From Pseudomonadota bacterium (GTDB lineage: Bacteria; Desulfobacterota; Desulfovibrionia; Desulfovibrionales; Desulfovibrionaceae): DNA of 64,000 nucleotides. Shown one piece after another: positions 30,877 through 39,003 of the stretch (within the stretch, counting starts at the first letter, position 1; every line of letters starts with the position of its first letter). Position numbers and translations under genes: made by a program. A model generated the notes under the pieces. It saw only the letters and a program-made list of their open reading frames with translations. It was not told the origin of the DNA and did no database searches. The DNA is taken from the NCBI GenBank assembly GCA_018817515.1, contig JAHIUD010000093.1, positions 1 to 64,000 on the forward strand, given 5' to 3'.

Positions 30877-31952
30877 GGCATCAACGGGGCCAGCGGCAGG
30901 CCCATGATCTCGGGCAGGCCGAGCATCAGGTTCGCGCCCGCCACGGCCTGGCCAGACGCGCCACGGCAGAGGTTGTCGATGGCCGACAGAATGATCAGCC
31001 TGCCCAGGCGCTCGTCCACGGCCAGGCCGAGGTCGCAGAACATGGTCCCGCGCACCCAGCGCGTCTCCGGCAGGGTGCCCAGCGGCAGCACGCGCACCAG
31101 CGGCTCGTCCGCGTAGCGGGCGGCGTAGACCGCGTGCACCTCGGCCAGGGTCATGGGCTTTTTCAGGCGCGTGTAGATGGTGGACAGGATGCCCCGGCCA
31201 ATGGGCAAGAGATGCGTGTTGAACGAGAGCGCCACGTTCTCGCCCGCCAGCAGCGACACCTCCTGCTCGATCTCCGGGGTGTGGCGGTGTTTGGTCAAAT
31301 TGTAGGCGCGGAAGCTGTCGCTCACCTCGCAGAACAGCGTGCCCACCGAAGCCTTTCTCCCTGCTCCCGATGTCCCGCTCTTGGCGTCGATGACGATGTC
31401 GTCGGTATGGACGAGCCCGGACTCCAGCGCCGGGGCCAGGCCCAGGATCGCCGAGGTCGGGTAGCAGCCCGGGTTGGCGATGAGCCGGGCCCCGGCCATG
31501 TCCGCGCGGTACAGCTCGGGCAGGCCGTACACGGCCTCGGCCAGCAGCTTCGGCTCGGTGTGCGGCGTGGCGTACCAGTGCTCGTAGGTGGGCTTGTGGC
31601 GCAGGCGGAAGTCCGCCGAGAGGTCCACCACGCGCACGCCCGCTGCGATGAGCTTGCCGGCGATCTCCTGGGCGGTCTTGTGCGGCACGGCCAGAAACAC
31701 CAGTTGGCAGGCCGCCGCCAGATCCGCCGGATCGGGCTGCGTCACCGTGAGCGCGCCCATGCGGCCCAGGTCGCCGGGGCCGGAAAGATACGGGTAGAGC
31801 TCGGCCAGGGTTTTGCCCGCCTCGGAGCGCGAGGTGGCGCGCACCAGCTCCAGGCCCGGGTGCCCGGCCAGGATGCGCGTGAGCTCCATGCCGGTGTAGC
31901 CGGTGACGCCCACCAATCCGACGGGAATGCGCTTGGCGCTGGTTGCCGTCAT
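30873..31952 (-). CDS. argC: N-acetyl-gamma-glutamyl-phosphate reductase
   Basis: VGLVGVTGYTGMELTRILAGHPGLEL; IANPGCYPTSAILGLAPAL; SGTSGAGRKAS. Confidence 0.95.
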   Translation of the reverse strand: MTATSAKRIPVGLVGVTGYTGMELTRILAGHPGLELVRATSRSEAGKTLAELYPYLSGPGDLGRMGALTVTQPDPADLAAACQLVFLAVPHKTAQEIAGKLIAAGVRVVDLSADFRLRHKPTYEHWYATPHTEPKLLAEAVYGLPELYRADMAGARLIANPGCYPTSAILGLAPALESGLVHTDDIVIDAKSGTSGAGRKASVGTLFCEVSDSFRAYNLTKHRHTPEIEQEVSLLAGENVALSFNTHLLPIGRGILSTIYTRLKKPMTLAEVHAVYAARYADEPLVRVLPLGTLPETRWVRGTMFCDLGLAVDERLGRLIILSAIDNLCRGASGQAVAGANLMLGLPEIMGLPLAPLMP

Positions 31953-31954
31953 TA

Positions 31955-32239
31955 CTAGCCCACCTTGTTCACGTATTTCATGCGCAGGGTGGTCAGCATG
32001 TCGCAGAGCAGCGCCTTCTCCTCATCGGTCAGGCCCTTGTCGGTCTTCTGCTGGAGCATGCCCAGGATGTCGATGACCTGCTTGGCCAGATGCGGCTGGT
32101 AGTCGACCTGCCCCGTGCTGGGGTCCGGGGCGTCGCCCAGGTGCACCAGCGCCGAGGACGAGAGCGACAGCACGAAGGTGGTGAAATCGATCTCCGGCAT
32201 GCCCATGAGATTCTCGCCGCAGCCCTTGTTCTCGGCCAT
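31955..32239 (-). CDS. DUF1844 domain-containing protein
   Basis: PEIDFTTFVLSLSSSALVHLGDAPDPSTGQVDYQPHLAKQVIDILGMLQQKTDKGLTDEEKALL. Confidence 0.8.
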   Translation of the reverse strand: MAENKGCGENLMGMPEIDFTTFVLSLSSSALVHLGDAPDPSTGQVDYQPHLAKQVIDILGMLQQKTDKGLTDEEKALLCDMLTTLRMKYVNKVG

Positions 32240-32415
32240 GATTGCCTCCAGGAAAGTGGTATGGCGGCAAGGTACACCACCAGCGCCCGGCGCACAAGGC
32301 CGCAGGGCTGGCGCTTGGCCGCATGCCTGGAGATTTTTGCCGCTGGCAGGGCTTTGCATCGCGCCGCGAAACAGGTACAAGCTTTCAACCGCAACATAGA
32401 CGGCAAGGAGCCCAA

Positions 32416-33036
32416 ATGATCGCCATTCTGCTTATCCTCGTGGCCTTCGGCCTTGGCGCAGTGCCCTTCGGCCTGTACGTGGCGCGCTTTGTAAAAGGCA
32501 TCGACCCGCGCGACGCGGGCAGCAAGAACATCGGCGCGACCAACGTGGCGCGGCTGTGCGGCACGCAGTGGGGCGTGCTGGTGCTCGTGCTCGACATCTG
32601 CAAGGGCTATCTGCCTGCGGCCATGGCCCCGGAGGGCACGGGCTGGCTGGCGCTTTCGCTCATCGGCGCGGCGTCCATCGCGGGACACGCGTACTCGCCG
32701 CTGTTGCAGTTCAAGGGCGGCAAGGCCGTGGCCACGACCATCGGCGTGTTTTTGGCGCTGGCCCCGTGGGCCATGTTCTTCTCTGTGATTGCCTGCCTGG
32801 GGGTCATCGCGCTGTCGGGCTATGTTTCCATGGGCTCGCTCACCCTCGCTCTCGCCCTGCCGTTCTTCAGCTTCTTCACGGGCAACCTGCGCATGCTGCC
32901 GCTGTCGCTGGGCGTGATGCTGTTCCTGTTCTGGCGGCACCGCGAGAACATTCTGCGGTTGGACAGAGGGGAAGAGATGCCCTGGCGCAGGCGCAAGGAT
33001 GATCCGGTTACGGAGCCGCCGGATTTGGAGGGGTAG
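32416..33036 (+). CDS. plsY: Glycerol-3-phosphate acyltransferase
   Basis: VPFGLYVARFVKGIDPRDAGSKNIGATNVAR; GHAYSPLLQFKGGKAVATTIGV. Confidence 0.92.
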   Translation: MIAILLILVAFGLGAVPFGLYVARFVKGIDPRDAGSKNIGATNVARLCGTQWGVLVLVLDICKGYLPAAMAPEGTGWLALSLIGAASIAGHAYSPLLQFKGGKAVATTIGVFLALAPWAMFFSVIACLGVIALSGYVSMGSLTLALALPFFSFFTGNLRMLPLSLGVMLFLFWRHRENILRLDRGEEMPWRRRKDDPVTEPPDLEG

Positions 33037-33062
33037 AGGGCGGGATTTTTCATTAATATAAT

Positions 33063-33089
33063 TAAGTGAGTTTCTGTATATCTCACTTA
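33063..33089. promoter_or_regulatory. 8-bp perfect inverted repeat (candidate operator or hairpin) at the start of the AT-rich island
   Basis: taagtgag-N11-ctcactta read directly between plsY and the RelA/SpoT-like gene. Confidence 0.45.
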
Positions 33090-33197
33090 TTTTGTGTGCC
33101 CATTGACATAGCCCATCATGTTTTGCAAAAGTCATTGCATAGCTCTCGTCAAAACGCTCCACGCTCGACCTTGATTAATCATGGGGGAGTAGTAAGC

Positions 33198-34313
33198 ATG
33201 GACAAAGCCCAAAGCATATACGACGCTATTGAAGCGAAGTATCAAGAGATATACTCACTCCGAAAGCGTTTTGAAGGTGACTTCAAAAAAATCATTAGCG
33301 ATATCCTATCGTCGGAAGGTTACGAGTTCATACTATTGTCTGTTAGGACAAAAGAAGTCTTCAGCTTTGTTGCAAAAGCTAACAGGCCTAAGCAAAATGG
33401 GAAAGGCAAAAAATATAAAGACCCATTCAATCAAATCACTGACATGACTGGTGTAAGAGTTATCGTGCAATACAAAGATAAGGCACGTAAAATTGACAAG
33501 CTACTTAGATGCAAGCTGAATGTAGATGAAATAAATTCAAAAGATACAATTGCTGAATCAAATCCAAAAGAATTCTCATATCCTTCAATTCAGATAATTG
33601 CAAAGATAACCGACGAGCTAGCAGTCGAATACGACTGCCAATGTATAAAGGATTGGAAAATTGAAATTCAAGTACGTACAATCTTAGAGCACGCATGGTG
33701 TGAACTATCAAGAAGCATATTCTATAACAGAGACGTGCCAGATGAACACGTTCGCGACCTTTCTGAATTGTCAGCACGCATTGAAAGAACGGACAAAGAT
33801 TTTATTGAGCTACGGGAGAAGGTTGGCCAACTGATCGGCAAAGATAAAACAACAAATAAGGTTGACCAACCGATCGGTAAAGATAAAGTGACAAAGAGCG
33901 AAGTTAAGCAAAACATTAGCACATCTGAAATTATTGACATGCTCAATAAGTCAAACATTGTAAAAGATATTAGAAACAAATTAGCAAAACAGGGGTTGAC
34001 GGCTAGTACGTCCGCGAGGAATGACTACGCGGAAAGAATCTCAAGCATACTCAGACGGCAAGGTGCTGAAAGCAGGCAAGACGCTGAAGACAAGATGAAT
34101 GCAAAGATCGACCTTATTGTCGATGCATGCGTGTTACACATGACAGCGACAAACATGACGTCATACCCTACCGACTCACTCCTTGAAGCTGCGCTTGCCA
34201 TAGTCGATAACGGCGAGATCACAGCTGAAGAGTACAGCAAAGAGTGGAGTGATAGGTGGAAGGACGGATTTCGTAAGGCTTCGAAAGAATACGACGAGAA
34301 ACACAAGCGATAG
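33198..34313 (+). CDS. RelA/SpoT-domain protein, divergent small alarmone synthetase-like, in AT-rich DNA
   Basis: SVRTKEVFSFVAKANR, FNQITDMTGVRVIVQY, FSYPSIQIIAKI, KIEIQVRTILEHAWCELSRSIFY match the ppGpp-synthetase fold; unusual C-terminal helical region. Confidence 0.75.
   Translation: MDKAQSIYDAIEAKYQEIYSLRKRFEGDFKKIISDILSSEGYEFILLSVRTKEVFSFVAKANRPKQNGKGKKYKDPFNQITDMTGVRVIVQYKDKARKIDKLLRCKLNVDEINSKDTIAESNPKEFSYPSIQIIAKITDELAVEYDCQCIKDWKIEIQVRTILEHAWCELSRSIFYNRDVPDEHVRDLSELSARIERTDKDFIELREKVGQLIGKDKTTNKVDQPIGKDKVTKSEVKQNISTSEIIDMLNKSNIVKDIRNKLAKQGLTASTSARNDYAERISSILRRQGAESRQDAEDKMNAKIDLIVDACVLHMTATNMTSYPTDSLLEAALAIVDNGEITAEEYSKEWSDRWKDGFRKASKEYDEKHKR
33819..33896 (+). repeat. Imperfect 39-bp direct duplication in the RelA/SpoT-like gene
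   Basis: aaggttggccaactgatcggcaaagataaa... then aaggttgaccaaccgatcggtaaagataaa...; encodes KVGQLIGKDKTTN/KVDQPIGKDKVTK. Confidence 0.85.
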
Positions 34314-34326
34314 AGACGCCGCCCCC

Positions 34327-36084
34327 CTACTGCACCACCCCGCTCCCAGGCTCCCAGTCGGCCAGCCAGTCGTCGGGTGAGAGCGTATCGCTCGGCTCCG
34401 CGCCAGGCGCATTCATGGGCCCGACCATGGCGTCCATGGGCAAGCGCCCCAGGATGGCCGCCACCAGCGGGATGAGCCCCTTGCGCGCAAGCGCCGTCAC
34501 CGGAATGCCCGCCGGGTACAGCCGCTGCATGATCTCGCGCTGCTCCTCGGTGAGTAGCTCCCACTTGTTCAGCGCCAGCAGCCTCGGCGTATCGCCCAGG
34601 TCCATCTCGGAGAGGATCGACTCCACCGCCATGATCTGCTCCACCACCTCCGGGTGCGAGGCATCGGCCACGTGCACCAGCACGTCTGCGGACTCCAGCT
34701 CCTCCAGCGTGGCGCGGAAGGCTTCCTTCAGGTCCGGCGGCAGACGGCGGATGAAACCAACGGTATCGGTCAAGATCACCTCGCGCTCGCGCGGGAAACG
34801 GATGCGCCGGCTGGTGGGGTCCAGCGTGGCGAAGAGCTTGTCCTCGGCCAGCACGGCGCTGCCGGTGAGCGTGTTCAGGAGCGTGGACTTGCCCGCGTTG
34901 GTGTAGCCAACGAGCGCGATGACCGGTGCCCCGGCCTTGGAGCGGCGGTCGCGCGTGCTGGAGCGGTGGCGGCGCACGTCCTCCAGGTCCTTCTTGACCT
35001 TGGTGATGCGCTCGCGGACCCGCCTGCGGTCGATCTCAAGCTTGGTCTCGCCCGGGCCGCGCCCGCCGATGCCGCCCATGAGCCGCGACATGGCCGGGGT
35101 TTTGCCCACCAGGCGCGGCAGCGTGTACTTGAGCTGGGCCATTTCGACCTGCAGCTTTCCGGCGCGGCTGGTGGCCCGACGCGCAAAGATGTCCAGGATC
35201 AGCTGGGTGCGGTCGAGCACGCGGCGCTCGGTGGTCTCGGCCAGGTTGCGCAGTTGCGAGGGCGAGAGGTCCTGGTCGAAGATGACGATCTGCGCGCCGG
35301 TTTGCAGGCACAAGACTTCCAGCTCCTGCAATTTGCCCTTGCCCAGGATGTGCCGGGAGTCGGCGGTACTCACGCGCTGGATCATGCGCGCCGAGGCGGC
35401 AAGTCCTGCCGTGCGGGCCAGCTCGGTCAGCTCCTCCAGGCTGCGCTCCTGCACGATGCGCGGATCACGCGACACGCTGACCAAGACCGCGCGTTCGCGG
35501 CCCTTGTCCTCGGTGGTGGCGCTCTCGGCCCGGGCGAACTCGTCTTCCAGGGCGGAGACCAGCGCGGCGAAATCCACCTCGGAGCGGTCCCAGCGCACGG
35601 GCGGCAAAACGTCGTAGGGCTTGGTGTCTGCGCTGGCCGCCGGGTTGATGGGCACCACGTGGGCCACATGCAGCATCACCGGCTCGCCGAAGTCGTTGAC
35701 GGTGAGGGCCGAGACGCTGTCCAGGCGCAGGGAGACCATGTCCATGAGGTCTTCCTGGGACAGCGCCTCGCCCGAGAGGTGCGTGTGCAACAGGCGCAGG
35801 CCGCGCAGGCGCATCTCGCCCAGGCGGGCGCGGGGCAGCTCCGGTATGTAGATGGAGGACGGGTCGCCCACGATGAGCATGTCCACGCGGCCCTGGCGGT
35901 CGATGAGCAGGCCGAGCTGGCGTCCGCAATCGCGGCTGGCGAGGGTGAGCTCCCGGGCCTGGTCCGAAGTAAAGCCGCCCCCCGCAGGCGGGAAGCGGCG
36001 TGTGGTCAGGCGCGAGAGACGCTGGAGCTGGCTGGGCTTGAGCCCTTGGGTGTTGCCTTGTGGCTTTTGGGCGATGGTGGTCAC
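34327..36084 (-). CDS. hflX: GTPase HflX
   Basis: FDQDLSPSQLRNLAE, GGIGGRGPGETKLEIDRRRVRERI, ALVGYTNAGKSTLLNTLTG, LTDTVGFIRRLPPDL. Confidence 0.94.
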   Translation of the reverse strand: MTTIAQKPQGNTQGLKPSQLQRLSRLTTRRFPPAGGGFTSDQARELTLASRDCGRQLGLLIDRQGRVDMLIVGDPSSIYIPELPRARLGEMRLRGLRLLHTHLSGEALSQEDLMDMVSLRLDSVSALTVNDFGEPVMLHVAHVVPINPAASADTKPYDVLPPVRWDRSEVDFAALVSALEDEFARAESATTEDKGRERAVLVSVSRDPRIVQERSLEELTELARTAGLAASARMIQRVSTADSRHILGKGKLQELEVLCLQTGAQIVIFDQDLSPSQLRNLAETTERRVLDRTQLILDIFARRATSRAGKLQVEMAQLKYTLPRLVGKTPAMSRLMGGIGGRGPGETKLEIDRRRVRERITKVKKDLEDVRRHRSSTRDRRSKAGAPVIALVGYTNAGKSTLLNTLTGSAVLAEDKLFATLDPTSRRIRFPREREVILTDTVGFIRRLPPDLKEAFRATLEELESADVLVHVADASHPEVVEQIMAVESILSEMDLGDTPRLLALNKWELLTEEQREIMQRLYPAGIPVTALARKGLIPLVAAILGRLPMDAMVGPMNAPGAEPSDTLSPDDWLADWEPGSGVVQ

Positions 36085-36097
36085 CCTCCCGGGTTGG

Positions 36098-36694
36098 TTA
36101 CAGTGGGGTGATGGCCAGATAGCGCGCGATCATGTCGTCGTAGGCCGAGACGCGGCGGAAGGTGTCCGCGGCAAGCTCGCGGCGCAGGGCCAGGGAAACA
36201 CCGCCATGTTTGGTGATCTCTTCCTGGATGCGCGGGTAGTAGACGGGATCGGGCACCACCAGCATGGTGTGGAAATTCTTGGCCGCGGCGCGCAGCATGC
36301 AGGGACCGCCGATGTCGATTTCCTCGACGGCGTTCTTCAGGTCCAGGCCCTTGCTGGCGGCGTCGGCGAAATTGTAGAGGTTCACGCAGACCATGTCGAA
36401 GGGCTCGATGCGCAGCTCTTCAAGCGTGAGCATGTGGCCGGGGTTGTCCTTGTCGGCCAGGATGCCCGCGTGGATGCGCGGATGAAGCGTTTTGACGCGG
36501 CCGCCCAGGATCTCGGGGAAGCCCGTGACGTCGCTGACGCCCTGGACTTTTATGCCTGCAGCCACGAGCTTCTTGTGCGTGCCGCCGGTGGAAATCAGCG
36601 CACAGCCCTGCTCGGACAAAAAGGACGCGAAATCAGCCAGACCGGATTTGTCTGTGACGGACAGGATGGCCCGCCGAATAGGAAGAAAGTCCAT
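36098..36694 (-). CDS. Stand-alone IMP cyclohydrolase (PurH N-terminal/MGS-like domain only)
   Basis: RRAILSVTDKSGLADFASFLSEQGCALISTGGTHKKL...GGRVKTLHPRIHAGILAD...VNLYNF...EEIDIGGPCMLRAAAKN; no transformylase domain follows. Confidence 0.88.
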   Translation of the reverse strand: MDFLPIRRAILSVTDKSGLADFASFLSEQGCALISTGGTHKKLVAAGIKVQGVSDVTGFPEILGGRVKTLHPRIHAGILADKDNPGHMLTLEELRIEPFDMVCVNLYNFADAASKGLDLKNAVEEIDIGGPCMLRAAAKNFHTMLVVPDPVYYPRIQEEITKHGGVSLALRRELAADTFRRVSAYDDMIARYLAITPL

Positions 36695-36780
36695 GACACC
36701 CTCGCTCTTTTTCGAGGTTGTGCCAGAACTCCCAGGCCAAGGCAAGCCGGAGTAGAGGTGACGGGTCGACTGCCGATGTA

Positions 36781-36820
36781 GTCTTCCGCCCCGCCCGACC
36801 GACCGGGCGGAGCGGAAGAC
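36781..36820. terminator. Long GC-rich hairpin, 9+6 bp stem
   Basis: gtcttccgc-c-ccgccc-gaccgacc-gggcgg-a-gcggaagac, between the TPR gene and the IMP cyclohydrolase gene. Confidence 0.5.
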
Positions 36821-36843
36821 CAATAGGGAGGGGAGACCGTCAG

Positions 36844-37404
36844 TTAGTGGTGCAACTGCTCGAGCAGTTCCCGCGCCGGAGCAAAGGCGGGGTCCTTCTC
36901 CACGATGAGCTCGAGCTGGGCCTGGGCCTCTTCCTTGCGGTCGAGACAGACCATGCAGCCGGCCAGGGAGTAGCGGACGTCGCTCTTTTCCGGGTCGATG
37001 GAGAGATAGTTCTCCAGATGCGGGACGACCTTCTCCAGTGCGTCCAGCTCGTGGCCGAGGCGGATCATGCTGAGAAGCGCGACCATGTTTTCGGGGTTGC
37101 GGACTGCGGCTTCGATGAACAGGTCGAGGGCTTCCGCCTTCTGTCCCAGCTCCATCTTGACCAGACCGATCCCGGCGAAAGTTTTGTCCGTGGCGTCGAT
37201 GCCGTGGGCCTTGGAGTACAGGGCCAGGGCTTCGGCCAGTTCGCCGCGCTGAACGGCGATGGTGGCCAGGCCAAGGTACGGATCCGGGTGGATCCCGTTG
37301 GACGACGCGGCCTTCTGGTAATACCCTTCGGCCTTGTCCAACTCGCCCATGAAGAGATAGCACTCTCCAAGTTCCTTGTTGATTTCGTAATCCAGGTGAC
37401 TCAT
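36844..37404 (-). CDS. Tetratricopeptide repeat protein
   Basis: ECYLFMGELDKAEGYYQKAASSNGIHPDPYLGLATIAVQRGELAEALALYSKAHGID: TPR periodicity. Confidence 0.85.
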   Translation of the reverse strand: MSHLDYEINKELGECYLFMGELDKAEGYYQKAASSNGIHPDPYLGLATIAVQRGELAEALALYSKAHGIDATDKTFAGIGLVKMELGQKAEALDLFIEAAVRNPENMVALLSMIRLGHELDALEKVVPHLENYLSIDPEKSDVRYSLAGCMVCLDRKEEAQAQLELIVEKDPAFAPARELLEQLHH

Positions 37405-37651
37405 GGTTCCCCTCCGTTTTCCCTAAGTACCCGCGTCTCCATGCGGGCGGCAAAAGTTGCGTGGCTCATGGGAGCCTGACACGCTTAAGCAACATGCGTG
37501 CCAACTGCGCTTTCCACCACCCTCGCCCATCGCCTCCAGCCTACACGCCGCACCGTCCCGCCGTCAGCGCACCGCCATCCCTTATAGTAGAGAGCGCCAC
37601 AGCCCGGCCGCCCCACAAATATTATACAACAATACAGGCATATTACAACTT

Positions 37652-37667
37652 TGGAACGCGAGTTGCT
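37652..37667 (+). promoter_or_regulatory. Sigma-54 (-24/-12) promoter upstream of flgB
   Basis: tggaacgcgagttgct: GG at 37653-37654, GC at 37665-37666, 10 nt between, against consensus TGGCACG-N4-TTGCW. Confidence 0.85.
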
Positions 37668-37743
37668 ATGACGCTGTCGGAAGGGCTCCGGCCAGGACAC
37701 ATACGTCCGGCAGATTCTGCCCGCAAGACAAGGAGGCTCAACG

Positions 37744-38154
37744 ATGAAAGGTCTTTTTGAAGAACACATCCTGGTGACCGAAAAGGTCCTGGACCTGCGC
37801 CTGCAACGTCAAAATGTCGTCATGGGCAACATCGCCAACGTCACCACGCAAAACTACAAGCCGCGCAAGCTGGCCTTTGAAAACGATCTGCAGAACGCGC
37901 TCCAGCTGGACGCCACCGGCAAAATGGCCCGCACCGATGCCCACCACCTGCCGTCGGAGTTCGACGTCACCGGGTTCCAGGGCAAGGGGCTCACGGAATA
38001 CAAGCCCCGCGTGGTCTACGGCGAAGACGTTGTCGACCTGGACAAGGAAATGAGCACCATGGCCAAGAACACGCTCATGTACAACGCGCTGACAGACATC
38101 ATGGCCAAGAACTTCGCAGGCCTGCAAACCGCCATTCAGGAAGGGAGCAAGTAA
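37744..38154 (+). CDS. flgB: Flagellar basal body rod protein FlgB
   Basis: LRLQRQNVVMGNIANVTTQNYKPRKLAFENDL. Confidence 0.92.
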   Translation: MKGLFEEHILVTEKVLDLRLQRQNVVMGNIANVTTQNYKPRKLAFENDLQNALQLDATGKMARTDAHHLPSEFDVTGFQGKGLTEYKPRVVYGEDVVDLDKEMSTMAKNTLMYNALTDIMAKNFAGLQTAIQEGSK

Positions 38155-38592
38155 ATGGACTTCATGAGCGCACTCGACATCAGCGCCTCGGGCATGAAGG
38201 CCCAGCGCACCTATATGAACGTCATCTCCATGAACCTGGCCAACGTGAAGACCACGCGAACCAGCGAAGGCGGCCCCTACCACCGCAAGACCGTGGCGTT
38301 TGCCGCCACGCCGGTCATGAACCCCTTCGACAAGGCCATGGAGAACGCCGAGGACCGCGAACTCAAGGGCGTGACCGTGCGCGGCATCGTCACCGACAAG
38401 CGGCCCATGAAGAGGGTCCTCGAACCCGGCCACCCCGACGCCGACAAGGATGGCTACGTGAGCTACCCGGACATCAACGTGGTGGAGGAAATGGCCAACA
38501 TGATCACCACCATGCGGTCCTATGAGGCCAACGTCCAGGCCATCCAGGACACCAAGGCCATGTTCAACAAGGCCCTGCAGATCGCCCGCTAG
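38155..38592 (+). CDS. flgC: Flagellar basal body rod protein FlgC
   Basis: ALDISASGMKAQRTYMNVISMNLANVKTTRTSEGGPYHRKTV...MRSYEANVQAI. Confidence 0.94.
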   Translation: MDFMSALDISASGMKAQRTYMNVISMNLANVKTTRTSEGGPYHRKTVAFAATPVMNPFDKAMENAEDRELKGVTVRGIVTDKRPMKRVLEPGHPDADKDGYVSYPDINVVEEMANMITTMRSYEANVQAIQDTKAMFNKALQIAR

Positions 38593-38615
38593 CCGCGCGC
38601 ACAAAGGAGCACACA

Positions 38616-38948
38616 ATGATCGTCAAGTCCGTGGCCGTGCAGGCCTACCAGAACGCCCTGAAGCTTCAGCAGGATGCCCAGAACAAGGTCGGCGCCAACT
38701 TCAAGACCAACGCCGCGCCCCACCAGGGTGCAGGCTTCGTGGACGCCCTCAAGGGCAACCTGGAGAAGGTCAACGACATGCAGAACGCCAAGTCGAGCAT
38801 GGTGACCGCCTTTGCCGCAGGCAAGGAGCAGAACGTGCACGAGCTCATGATCTCGCTGCAGAAGGCCGGGTTGGCCATGAGCATGACCAGCGCCGTGCGC
38901 AGCAAGATCATGGCCAGCTATCAGGAACTCACCAAGATGCAGTTCTAG
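38616..38948 (+). CDS. fliE: Flagellar hook-basal body complex protein FliE
   Basis: Size, position and C-terminal ISLQKAGLAMSMTSAVRSKIMASYQELTKMQF. Confidence 0.9.
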   Translation: MIVKSVAVQAYQNALKLQQDAQNKVGANFKTNAAPHQGAGFVDALKGNLEKVNDMQNAKSSMVTAFAAGKEQNVHELMISLQKAGLAMSMTSAVRSKIMASYQELTKMQF

Positions 38949-39003
38949 GCCGCAGTCTCCGGCCCCAGTTTCGCCCATTTAGAGAGCAGCAAGGAGAGCG
39001 AAC

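Noticed and set aside
36694-37453. N-terminal extension of the 451-aa ORF containing the IMP cyclohydrolase
   Set aside because: The extension reads an alternate frame across the TPR gene and intergenic hairpin; the conserved domain begins at MDFLPIRRAILSVTDKSG.
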